Origin: Pseudomonas viridiflava
GTDB taxonomy: Bacteria; Pseudomonadota; Gammaproteobacteria; Pseudomonadales; Pseudomonadaceae
Assembly (NCBI RefSeq): GCF_001642795.1
Contig: NZ_LKEH01000048.1
Coordinates: 1-38,165, forward strand
Direction of reading: 5' to 3'
DNA: 38,165 nt
The notes under the pieces are model-generated. The model was not told where the DNA came from, did not search any database, and was given only the letters and a program-made list of their open reading frames with translations. This document shows, one piece after another, positions 8,572 through 16,285 of the stretch (its first letter is position 1; every line of letters begins with the position of its first letter). The translations under genes were made by a program, and so were the position numbers.

Positions 8572-9730
8572 AGGTATTCCTTTTCGGTGGTTCGATTGAA
8601 GGAGTGGCGCGTGAGGGCAGGCGGCCCATGCCGGTGAACGCAGGCATGAGTGTCGCAATCAGGCCCATCAGCATCAAGGCGAAGTACAGCGCCGGGCTGA
8701 TCAGCTGTTGTTGCAGCAGCAGGTTGAGAAACACGATTTCGCTCAGGCCGCGAATATTCAGCAGCACGCTTTCACGCCAGCGGCTGGCCCCGGTGAACGA
8801 TGGCGTTGCCCAGTGCAAACCGATCCAGTTGCCGAGCAGCTTGCTGGCGATGGGCAGCACGATCAGCGCAGCCAGCTGCAGCCACCCCGTCTCGTTCAGC
8901 GCAGCGTGGACATCGATCTGCACAATGCCGAAGGTCAGCAGCAGCGGGATGGCCAGACGGTTTTGAATGAAGCGCAACGTTGTCGCGTTCAGCGGTGGCA
9001 CCCAGGCCTGACCCAGCCGTGCCATGCACACCAGGTAGCCAATGCCGAAGATCAACGCATTGAGCCGGTAATGCTCGGCCACCATCAACAGGGCAAAAAA
9101 CGTCAGGCTGTAGAGCAGCGGTTGGCGCAGACGCAGCAGGCGAAACAGCAACGGCACGCAGGCACTCAGCAGCGGCAGCAGCAGACTGCCGAGGTGCAGG
9201 CTGCCTTGGGCGAGGGCGAACAGGCTCCAGCAGGTCAGGTCGATGAGAATCGCGGTCTGCACCAGCCGACGGGTCGCGGCGGGCGGGTAATCGATATGGT
9301 GCAGGTACAAGTACAGCACCGGAATGGCGGTGATGGCAAACACCAGCCCCACCGCCAGCGAACTGATCCAGACCTGCTCGGGCAGCAGCCAGATCGCGCA
9401 GGCGATGCCCGCCAGAAACGGTACGAAAAAGCTCGGTACAGCGATTTTCAGACTTTGCCGGTCGAGCTTTACGTCGATCACTTCACTGAGAATCTGCCCC
9501 AGCACCACCGCGAACGCCAGCCCGTACAGGCTCTTGAGCCAGATCGGTGACACCAGTTGTGCGCCGCTGAGTTGCCAGTGCGGCTCGATCCACAGCAGCA
9601 TCAACAGCGGCAGGCCGAACGTGGCCAGCAGCAATTGACTGACGATGGGAATCAGACCGAGCCGCTGACCGGCCCATGTGGCCAGCGCGAACAGGCTCAA
9701 CGCCATGACCCAGAACACCAGAATCATCAT
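8558..9730 (-). CDS. CPA2-like cation/proton antiporter family membrane protein
   Basis: A 390-residue, highly hydrophobic protein with about 11-12 predicted helices. Two stretches resemble monovalent cation:proton antiporters of the CPA2 type: AITAIPVLYLYLHHIDYPP (cf. AxTAFPVLARIL) and LLNIRGLSEIVFLNLLLQQQ, then LISPALYFALMLMGLIATL near the C-terminus. At the usual ion-binding pair the sequence reads LIDLTCW, so the first of the two acidic or Asn positions is Ile and only one Asp remains. The start at 9730 overlaps the MMPL stop (ATGA) and is followed by a second ATG. Its place between exporter and halogenase-like genes suggests a role in pigment transport or energisation. This is inference. 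Confidence 0.75.
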   Translation of the reverse strand: MMILVFWVMALSLFALATWAGQRLGLIPIVSQLLLATFGLPLLMLLWIEPHWQLSGAQLVSPIWLKSLYGLAFAVVLGQILSEVIDVKLDRQSLKIAVPSFFVPFLAGIACAIWLLPEQVWISSLAVGLVFAITAIPVLYLYLHHIDYPPAATRRLVQTAILIDLTCWSLFALAQGSLHLGSLLLPLLSACVPLLFRLLRLRQPLLYSLTFFALLMVAEHYRLNALIFGIGYLVCMARLGQAWVPPLNATTLRFIQNRLAIPLLLTFGIVQIDVHAALNETGWLQLAALIVLPIASKLLGNWIGLHWATPSFTGASRWRESVLLNIRGLSEIVFLNLLLQQQLISPALYFALMLMGLIATLMPAFTGMGRLPSRATPSIEPPKRNTCAHH

Positions 9731-12069
9731 GGGCGTGGCTCCGGGAATGCCGCGGGTTTCTTCTGACGCGGGCTGGCCCAGGGCGCGAGCATGAAGCTGA
9801 ACGCCAGCCCCAGGCTTACCGACAGGCCGAAGTTGCTGATCGCCGGGGTGCCGGAAATCGCCAGCAGCCCGAACGACAGCCAGGTGGTGACGGCGGCCAG
9901 CAGCGTGCCCAGCAGGCTCACCGCAGCGCCGCCGACCTGTTCGCGCATCAGAATGGCGTAATCGACGCTGATGGCCGTGACCAGTAGCAGGCCGAACAGG
10001 CTGAACAGGGTCAACGGCTGGCCGAGCCAGCCCAGACTGGCGAGGCTGCACAATGCAGCGAGCAGCGGCAGTGCGACGATGCGCAGTGCGCCGTTGAAGC
10101 CGAACGGCACGATCAGCAACAGCACGATCAACACGCAGGAGGCCAGCTTCAGTTCGGCGGCGCTGACCTGGGTGCTGGCAAAGACCTGATTGAGTTCGCC
10201 CAGCCGATCCACCAGTTGCACGCCGTCCAGCCCGCCCGCCTGCATGCGCAGCAATGCCGTGCTGTTCAGGCCGCGCAGGCTCACCATGGTCGCCACGCCT
10301 TCTTCATTCGTCCCCAGCCAGAGCGTGCGCCAGGGTTCGGCGAGCGGGCCTTGCAGCGCCAGATCGATGTCTTGCGTCGGCAGTGCCTGCAACCGAGCGA
10401 GCTCGGCTTTCAAGGCCGCCTCAGGCACACCGAGTTGCACCAGTGGCTGCCAGTATTGCGGCAATTTCGCTAGGGCGGCGCGGGTTGCCTGTTGTTCGGC
10501 AGGCGAGTCTAGCAACTGGTTGATCGCCATGTAGCCTTGCAGCTTGTCCATGTTCACCAGTTGATCGAGACGCTGGGTGAGCGCGGTCTGGCGGTCCAGC
10601 AACTCCTGCTGATCCTTGCCGCGCACCAGAAAGAACTGACTGGTGGGCTGATAACCGGTGATGCGTGCGATGGCCTGGGCTTCGTCGGTCAACGACTGCG
10701 GTGCCGCGACCCACTGACGAATGTCATTCTTGGTGGTCAGGTGCCACAGGCCGCCGCTGCAGAAGGCCAGCAGCAACACCAGCAAAATCGGCGTGCTGAC
10801 ACGTTGCAGCAAGGCGGCGCGGCAATCGAGCATCTGCTGGGCCAGTTTGAGCGGCCACTGCGCGGGATGAATTTCGATCCTGCCAAGCAGCGCGGGCAAC
10901 AGGCATACCGCGGTCAGGTATGCGCCGACGAGACCGGCAGCCGAGAACACGGCAATCTGGGTCAGCGCCGGGAACGGCGTCCAGGCCAGCGCCAGATAAC
11001 CGATGCAACTGGTGACAAGGCTCAGGCTCAGCCCCGGCAAAGTGAGGCGCAAGGCAGGCCAGCTGCGCCAGGGCTTGAGGCTCCAGCTTTTGGACAGATA
11101 GTGCAGCGGGTAATCGACTGCCACGCCGATCAGGCTCGAGCCCAGTACCAGCGTCATGACGTGCATGCTGCCAAACACCGCCACGCAGGCGACTGCTCCA
11201 AACAGCATGCCGACGATGACGGGTACAAACGCCAGCAGCACGCTCCACCTTCTGAACGCCAGCAACAGCAGCAACAGGATACCGATGGTTGCGCCGCCGC
11301 CGACCCAGGTGATTTCCCGGCTGGCCTGTTTCTGGCCGTCTGCCGCGTATAGCAAACCGCTGGCGGCCAACAGTTGGCCCCCTGCCTGACTCGCCTGCTG
11401 GCGGGCAGTGGCGAGCAGGTCTGCGACCTGGCCGGGCAGGTGCATGTCGAAGGCGTCGTTACCGGTGCGTGTGCGCAGCAAAACCCAGCTTTTACCGTCG
11501 GCCGAGGCGATCAGTGCGCCGCTGGCCAAATCCGGCTCGACCGATCCCTGGCGGGGCAGGCCGTTCTGGATGCGCCCGGTCAGGCCCAGCCAGTCGTCCT
11601 GACTGGGCACGAGGCTGAAACCGGCAAAGGGGTCGAACAGGGTTTGCACCCGCTGATCGATGAAGCCCTGCGGGTCGTCGATCAGTTGCGCCCGATCTGC
11701 CGCTGGCAGCATCGCGATTCGCCCTTGCAGCAGTTGGCTGCGCAGGGCAGGCAGATCGGCCTGCAGTGTCCACTGTACTTTTTCGAACAGGCCGCTGGCC
11801 TGCCATTGCTCGGCCAGCGTGCGGGCCAGCGTGATGGCTTGCTGACGGTCGGCGTGACCGACCAGCACCAGCATTTCGCGATTGAGCGGTTCCTGAATGC
11901 GCTTCTCGGCCGTGCTGACCAGCGCGTCGTTGTCAGTGCCCGGCACCAGCTCCATGAGGTTGGCCGACAGCGGCGAGTGGTCGCGCCATTGCCAGGCGGC
12001 CAGCGCCAGCACGCCCGCCAGAATCAGCAGGAACAGGCGCGGCAGCAGGCGCTCAGTTCGCAAAGTCAT
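9727..12069 (-). CDS. apeM: MMPL/RND-type exporter (ApeM)
   Basis: A 780-residue inner-membrane protein with the RND-type twofold layout: one N-terminal helix, a large periplasmic domain (about residues 40-245), a block of helices, a second periplasmic domain (about 430-610) and a final block of helices. The segments VLGSSLIGVAVDYPLHYLSK and LFGLLLVTAISVDYAILM carry the Asp-Tyr pair typical of MMPL proton-relay helices in both halves. It is a standard part of APE and xanthomonadin clusters, predicted to lift the finished aryl polyene lipid from the inner membrane towards the periplasmic LolA-like carrier. It overlaps the LolA-like gene by 17 bases. Confidence 0.9.
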   Translation of the reverse strand: MTLRTERLLPRLFLLILAGVLALAAWQWRDHSPLSANLMELVPGTDNDALVSTAEKRIQEPLNREMLVLVGHADRQQAITLARTLAEQWQASGLFEKVQWTLQADLPALRSQLLQGRIAMLPAADRAQLIDDPQGFIDQRVQTLFDPFAGFSLVPSQDDWLGLTGRIQNGLPRQGSVEPDLASGALIASADGKSWVLLRTRTGNDAFDMHLPGQVADLLATARQQASQAGGQLLAASGLLYAADGQKQASREITWVGGGATIGILLLLLLAFRRWSVLLAFVPVIVGMLFGAVACVAVFGSMHVMTLVLGSSLIGVAVDYPLHYLSKSWSLKPWRSWPALRLTLPGLSLSLVTSCIGYLALAWTPFPALTQIAVFSAAGLVGAYLTAVCLLPALLGRIEIHPAQWPLKLAQQMLDCRAALLQRVSTPILLVLLLAFCSGGLWHLTTKNDIRQWVAAPQSLTDEAQAIARITGYQPTSQFFLVRGKDQQELLDRQTALTQRLDQLVNMDKLQGYMAINQLLDSPAEQQATRAALAKLPQYWQPLVQLGVPEAALKAELARLQALPTQDIDLALQGPLAEPWRTLWLGTNEEGVATMVSLRGLNSTALLRMQAGGLDGVQLVDRLGELNQVFASTQVSAAELKLASCVLIVLLLIVPFGFNGALRIVALPLLAALCSLASLGWLGQPLTLFSLFGLLLVTAISVDYAILMREQVGGAAVSLLGTLLAAVTTWLSFGLLAISGTPAISNFGLSVSLGLAFSFMLAPWASPRQKKPAAFPEPRP

Positions 12070-12667
12070 TACGCTGCGCGTCGGTCAGCGCGGGAGCGCT
12101 GGTGCTGTCGATCATCTTCAGGACCGTACTGTCGCCCTGGGTTTCGAGCAGTTCGATGCGTTGCACCAGTTCGCCGCCGTCGATATTGATCTGCGTGAAC
12201 ACCTGCTGCAGCAACAGCGAGCGGGGTGTCAGCGTGAGGTGCCAGGCGTTGGCGTCGCCTTTGAGTTGCAGTTCGAAATCCCGTTGCAGGCCACTGCTGT
12301 CACCTTGCAGCACGGCGAGGAACAGACGGTTCTGTTCGGCTCCGGCGTTCTTGTTGGGCACCGGCTTCCAGACGCTGGCGCTGCCTTCGGCTTCACGGCG
12401 CGCAATGCCGTTGGCGTTGATGCGGTAGTCCTGTTTCAGCGGGGTTTCCAGCAGCCACAGCAGCCCGGCGTCCTTGGCCAGCACGAAACGGCCCTTGCTG
12501 ATCAGCGGCTGCGGCAGGGCGCGCAGGTGTTTTTCCTGAATGAAACGCCCTTGCACCACGGCAGGCCTGGCCAGTTGATCGCTCAGCTGTTGCAGGTCGA
12601 AGGCGTGTGCCAGCGACGACAGGCACAGGAGGCCCAATACGCATAACGCTCGAAGCGGACGGCTCAT
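12053..12667 (-). CDS. apeL: LolA-like periplasmic lipid carrier (ApeL)
   Basis: A 204-residue secreted protein with Sec signal peptide MSRPLRALCVLGLLCLSSLA ending HA|FD, followed by a LolA-type unclosed-barrel domain: QLARPAVVQGRFIQEK, then the DYRINANGI and SLLLQQVFTQINIDGG strands. LolA carries lipoproteins across the periplasm; the APE homologue is thought to carry the aryl polyene lipid to the outer membrane. The ATG at 12667 overlaps the thioesterase stop (ATGA). The frame remains open for about 100 codons upstream, but that part has no signal peptide and is shadow sequence. Confidence 0.9.
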   Translation of the reverse strand: MSRPLRALCVLGLLCLSSLAHAFDLQQLSDQLARPAVVQGRFIQEKHLRALPQPLISKGRFVLAKDAGLLWLLETPLKQDYRINANGIARREAEGSASVWKPVPNKNAGAEQNRLFLAVLQGDSSGLQRDFELQLKGDANAWHLTLTPRSLLLQQVFTQINIDGGELVQRIELLETQGDSTVLKMIDSTSAPALTDAQRNDFAN

Positions 12668-13089
12668 GACAAGGCTCTCTCTACGGCATCGATGAAGACC
12701 CTGGGCGAGGCCAGTTGCATTTCGTGAGTCTGGCTGTCGACAGCGACCTGAACGGTGCTGGCGCGGGTCAGGCGTTCGCCGGTGACCGCGTCGGTGATCA
12801 GGTAGTTGATCTTCAGCCGGTTCTCCCATTCCACCAGATCGGCGCGCACGTTCAGCTTCTGGCCGAACACGGCGCTGCGCACGTAACGCAGCTGGACGTC
12901 GATCACCGGCCAACCATACCCGGATTCGAGCATCTGCATGTAGTTGTGGCCGATGTGGTCGAGCAGCGCGCAACGCGCCACTTCCAGGTATTTGACGTAA
13001 TGGCCGTGCCAGACAATGTTCATCATGTCGACGTCAAAAAACGGCACCACGATTTCGGTGTCGACCTGCAGAAATCCCTTACTGCGCAT
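12664..13089 (-). CDS. apeK: 4-hydroxybenzoyl-CoA-type thioesterase (ApeK)
   Basis: A 141-residue hotdog thioesterase. The segment VVPFFDVDMMNIVWHGHYVK contains the 4HBT/YbgC catalytic motif (Asp-x-x-x-x-x-x-W-H-x-x-Y), here Asp-Met-Met-Asn-Ile-Val-Trp-His. It would release acyl chains, or stalled products, from the APE carrier proteins. It overlaps the ammonia-lyase gene by 11 bases and the LolA-like gene by four. Length is typical. Confidence 0.9.
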   Translation of the reverse strand: MRSKGFLQVDTEIVVPFFDVDMMNIVWHGHYVKYLEVARCALLDHIGHNYMQMLESGYGWPVIDVQLRYVRSAVFGQKLNVRADLVEWENRLKINYLITDAVTGERLTRASTVQVAVDSQTHEMQLASPRVFIDAVERALS

Positions 13090-14626
13090 GCAGCCTCCAG
13101 TGTCGGTTGGCGATGTGTTTCAGGCACAGGCGCAGCTCCGCCTCCAGTGCCCTGTCTTCGATGACGGGGGCGAAGTCCTGACTCAGTTGTTCGTGCATGG
13201 CGGCCAGCGCGGGTGGCAGCGGGCGCGCATCGGCGGACTTGCCTCGAAGCCAGACGCCCTGGTTGGCGGCGATCAGCGTGGCGGCGGCGACCTGCTCGGT
13301 CAGCTCCAGCACCCGGATCGCGTCGCGCGCGGCGATGGTGCCCATGCTGACCTTGTCCTGGTTGTGACACTCGGTGGAGCGAGAGAACACGCTGGCCGGC
13401 ATCGTGTTTTTCAAAGCCTCCGCCGTCCAGGCACTGGCGCCAATCTGCACAGCCTTGAAACCGTGGTTGAGCATCGCCCGCTCGGCGCTGGCGCCCGACA
13501 GATTGCTCGGCAGACCGTGGCTGTAACGCTCGTCCACCAGCAGTGCCAGTTGCCGGTCCAGCAGGTCGGCGACGTTGGCGACCAGCGTTTTCAGGCTGTC
13601 CATCGCGAAAGCGATATGACCGCCGTAGAAATGCCCGCCGTGCAGCACGCGTTCGGCTTCGGCGTCGATGATCGGGTTGTCGTTGGCGCTGTTGAGTTCG
13701 ATCTCGATGAACGAACGCAACCAGTTCAGGCTGTCGGCCAGCACGCCCAGCACATGGGGCGCGCAACGCAATGAGTAGCGATCCTGCAGGCGATGCAGCG
13801 GCGCGGTCGGTGCGTCGATCGCGAGGTCCTGGCGCAGCCATGCGGCCACCTGGGTCTGACCCGGATGCGGCTTGGCGGCGAACAGGCGCTCGTCGAAGTG
13901 CTCAGGATTGCCTTGCAACGCCACTACGTTCATTGCCGTGATGCGGGTCGCCAGTTGCAGCAGATAATCGGCCCGCGCAAATGCGAGGCAGGCCAGGCCG
14001 GTCATCACCGCCGTGCCGTTCATCAAGGCCAGCGCTTCCTTGGGCCGCAGCACCAGCGGCGTCCAGCCCAGTTCGCGGTGCACGTCGCTGGCCGCTCGGC
14101 GTTCGCCACGGAACATGACTTCGCGCTCGCCTGAGAGCGTCGCGGCCACATAGGACAGCGGCGTCAGATCACCGCTGGCACCGACCGAGCCTTCTTCCGG
14201 GATCAGCGGCAATACGTCCTGATCGATGAACGCCTGCAGGCGCTCCAGCAGTTCGACACGCACCCCGGACACGCCCTGACACAGCGACTGCAGCCGCGCC
14301 GCGAGCACGGCGCGGGTCGCCTGTGCGTCGAGCAGCTTGCCCAGACCGCAGCCATGAAAGGTGTACAGGTGACGTGGCAGCGCTTCGACGTGTTCCAGCG
14401 GCACGGCAACCACGCAAGAATCGCCATAGCCGGTGGTGACGCCGTAGATCACGCCTTCCTTGTCCAGCAGCGAATCCAGAAACCGTGCGCCTTTGGCAAT
14501 GCGCTCGCGGAACGCTTCATCGCTCTGCAAAACGGTGGGCGCCTGGCGGTTGGCCAGCGCCAGCACGTCTTCAATGCACAGCGCCCGTTCGCCGAAGGTA
14601 ATGGTGTCAGGAGCGTGGTTCGTCAT
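13079..14626 (-). CDS. MIO-type aromatic amino acid ammonia lyase (HAL/TAL/PAL family)
   Basis: A 515-residue lyase that eliminates ammonia from an aromatic amino acid. The self-forming MIO cofactor triad Ala-Ser-Gly is at residues 150-152 (VGASGDLTPL), the catalytic Tyr is in YGVTTGYGD (Tyr61), and LNSANDNPI and FYGGHIA fit the active site. The substrate-selecting pair reads Phe90-His91 (YTFHGCGLG). Known pairs are Ser-His in HAL, His-Leu in TAL and Phe-Leu in PAL, so this one is a hybrid. In flexirubin and APE clusters such enzymes supply the aryl starter acid. The ATG at 14626 overlaps the acyltransferase end and has GGAAG upstream; 47 more open codons lie upstream within that gene. Confidence 0.9.
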   Translation of the reverse strand: MTNHAPDTITFGERALCIEDVLALANRQAPTVLQSDEAFRERIAKGARFLDSLLDKEGVIYGVTTGYGDSCVVAVPLEHVEALPRHLYTFHGCGLGKLLDAQATRAVLAARLQSLCQGVSGVRVELLERLQAFIDQDVLPLIPEEGSVGASGDLTPLSYVAATLSGEREVMFRGERRAASDVHRELGWTPLVLRPKEALALMNGTAVMTGLACLAFARADYLLQLATRITAMNVVALQGNPEHFDERLFAAKPHPGQTQVAAWLRQDLAIDAPTAPLHRLQDRYSLRCAPHVLGVLADSLNWLRSFIEIELNSANDNPIIDAEAERVLHGGHFYGGHIAFAMDSLKTLVANVADLLDRQLALLVDERYSHGLPSNLSGASAERAMLNHGFKAVQIGASAWTAEALKNTMPASVFSRSTECHNQDKVSMGTIAARDAIRVLELTEQVAAATLIAANQGVWLRGKSADARPLPPALAAMHEQLSQDFAPVIEDRALEAELRLCLKHIANRHWRLHAQ

Positions 14627-15554
14627 CGGACTTCCAGAATGGGTAGAAATTGAACCACTGCTGTGGTGCTTCAAGGCAATAGTGGCCGAGGCGTTCGGCA
14701 TAGCGCGTGGCCCAGTGTTCGATGACCTGCGGGCGGTCGCTGCGCCGCCATTCGATGGCGTCGGCAAAGGGCTCGAGAATCACGCGATAGCCGGTCGGAC
14801 CTTTGAGGCAGAAGAACAGGTTGACCGGGCATTTGAGCAGCCCGCCCAGCAGCCACGGGCCTTGCGGGAATGCGGCGGGCTGGCCGAGAAAATCGACACG
14901 CACGTTGCGTCCGCCATGCAAAGGCACACGATCACCAGCGATGGCCAGCCATTCACCTTCTTCGATGCGCTGGTTCAGTTGCAGCATGATGGCCGGATCC
15001 AGCTCGCTGACCTGGATCAGCCGCAGGTTGGTCGCCCCGGCTTCGCCCAGCAGACGATTGAAACGTTCGGCGTGCTTGGTGTGCACCAATACGTTCATGG
15101 TGACTTTCTCGCCCAGTTCGGCGAGGGCGCGACACACTTCGAGATTGCCCAGGTGCGCGCCGACCAGCAGTTGGCCACGCGATCCGCGCAGGTTCTGCCG
15201 CAGATGCGCTGGGTCAATGATCTCGATCTGGTCAATGCCCAGCCTGCCGTTCCACACGTCGAGCTTGTCGAGCAGCGCGTCGGCGAAGGCCATGAACTGG
15301 CCGAATACCCGGCGCTGGGTGGGGCGCAGTTCGGGCCGGTTGCTCCACTGCGACAGGCGCTCTTGATACTCGTGGATGCTGTGCCGGGCGCGGCGGCCGA
15401 ACAGGAAGAAATACAGCACGATGCCATACAGCACCGGCGTCAGCAGGCGACGGCCGAGCAGTTTGACGCCCCACGCGGTGAGCTTCATCAGCAGAAAGCT
15501 GCCGCGCTCCTCATGGTTGGCCCAATGCTGCTTCGATGTGGGTTTTACGCTCAT
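14607..15554 (-). CDS. LPLAT/HtrB-type lipid acyltransferase
   Basis: A 315-residue membrane-associated acyltransferase of the lipid A (HtrB/LpxL) group. There is an N-terminal hydrophobic segment at about residues 36-52 and the catalytic HX4E motif at His134-Glu139 (AHLGNLE), followed by the AGDRVPLHGGRNVRVDFLGQ segment. In E. coli-type APE operons glycosyltransferase and acyltransferase are joined in ApeJ; here they are two overlapping genes (ATGA). It probably adds an acyl chain during building of the APE lipid anchor. The start at 15554 overlaps the glycosyltransferase stop. Confidence 0.88.
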   Translation of the reverse strand: MSVKPTSKQHWANHEERGSFLLMKLTAWGVKLLGRRLLTPVLYGIVLYFFLFGRRARHSIHEYQERLSQWSNRPELRPTQRRVFGQFMAFADALLDKLDVWNGRLGIDQIEIIDPAHLRQNLRGSRGQLLVGAHLGNLEVCRALAELGEKVTMNVLVHTKHAERFNRLLGEAGATNLRLIQVSELDPAIMLQLNQRIEEGEWLAIAGDRVPLHGGRNVRVDFLGQPAAFPQGPWLLGGLLKCPVNLFFCLKGPTGYRVILEPFADAIEWRRSDRPQVIEHWATRYAERLGHYCLEAPQQWFNFYPFWKSDDEPRS

Positions 15555-16285
15555 GCCCGCCACCGTTGCCAGAGGATGACCGGCAGGCGGACCAGCATGC
15601 CGAAGAACAGTTTGGCGTGCATTTTCGAGATCAGCGCATTGTCGTGGAACAGGCGGAAGTGCGACAGACCGTCCTGCGGGTAATGAACGCGGGTCGGCAG
15701 CCAGCGCATGGGTTGCCTGCGCCATGACAGGCGCACGAGGATTTCCGAATCGAAGTCCATGCGTCTGCCGATCTGTGCGCTGTCGATCAGCTTCAGGACC
15801 GGCGCCAGCGGGTAGAGCCTGAAGCCGCACATCGAGTCGCGAATCTGCAGCGACAGCGTGTTGATCCACACCCACACGTGGGTCAGGTAACGCGCATACA
15901 GGCGTCCTTTGGGAACACTCTTGTCGTACTGTGGATAACCGCAGATCAGCGCGTCTGGATAATCACGCGACTGCTGCAGAAACAGCGGAATATCCGTCAG
16001 GTCATGCTGGCCGTCGGCATCGACCTGCAAGGCATGGCTGAAACCCAGCCGTGCGGCTTCCCGAAAGCCGGCCATCACGGCGCCGCCCTTGCCCTGATTG
16101 ATCGGCAGGCGCACCAGATAGACCTGCTCGGCCTGTGCAAGCTGTAGCAACACCGTCGCGCAGGCCGGGCTGCTGGCGTCGTCCACCAGCACGCAGGGCA
16201 GCCCGGCTTGCCGAACGGCGCTGACCACGTCGGGCACGGCCAGCTCGTGATCGAACACCGGAATGATCGCGCAGGGCTTATGCAT
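15551..16285 (-). CDS. Glycosyltransferase family 2
   Basis: A 244-residue GT-A fold glycosyltransferase resembling dolichyl-phosphate-mannose-synthase-type enzymes. It shows CAIIPVFDH at the N-terminus, VDDAS (34-38), NQGKGGAV (63-70) and the metal-binding DADGQ at 89-93. It should transfer a sugar to a membrane lipid or to the APE intermediate. Together with the downstream LPLAT gene it corresponds to the two halves of ApeJ. The ATG at 16285 overlaps the end of the ligase-dehydratase gene by eight bases. The donor sugar is unknown. Confidence 0.88.
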   Translation of the reverse strand: MHKPCAIIPVFDHELAVPDVVSAVRQAGLPCVLVDDASSPACATVLLQLAQAEQVYLVRLPINQGKGGAVMAGFREAARLGFSHALQVDADGQHDLTDIPLFLQQSRDYPDALICGYPQYDKSVPKGRLYARYLTHVWVWINTLSLQIRDSMCGFRLYPLAPVLKLIDSAQIGRRMDFDSEILVRLSWRRQPMRWLPTRVHYPQDGLSHFRLFHDNALISKMHAKLFFGMLVRLPVILWQRWRA

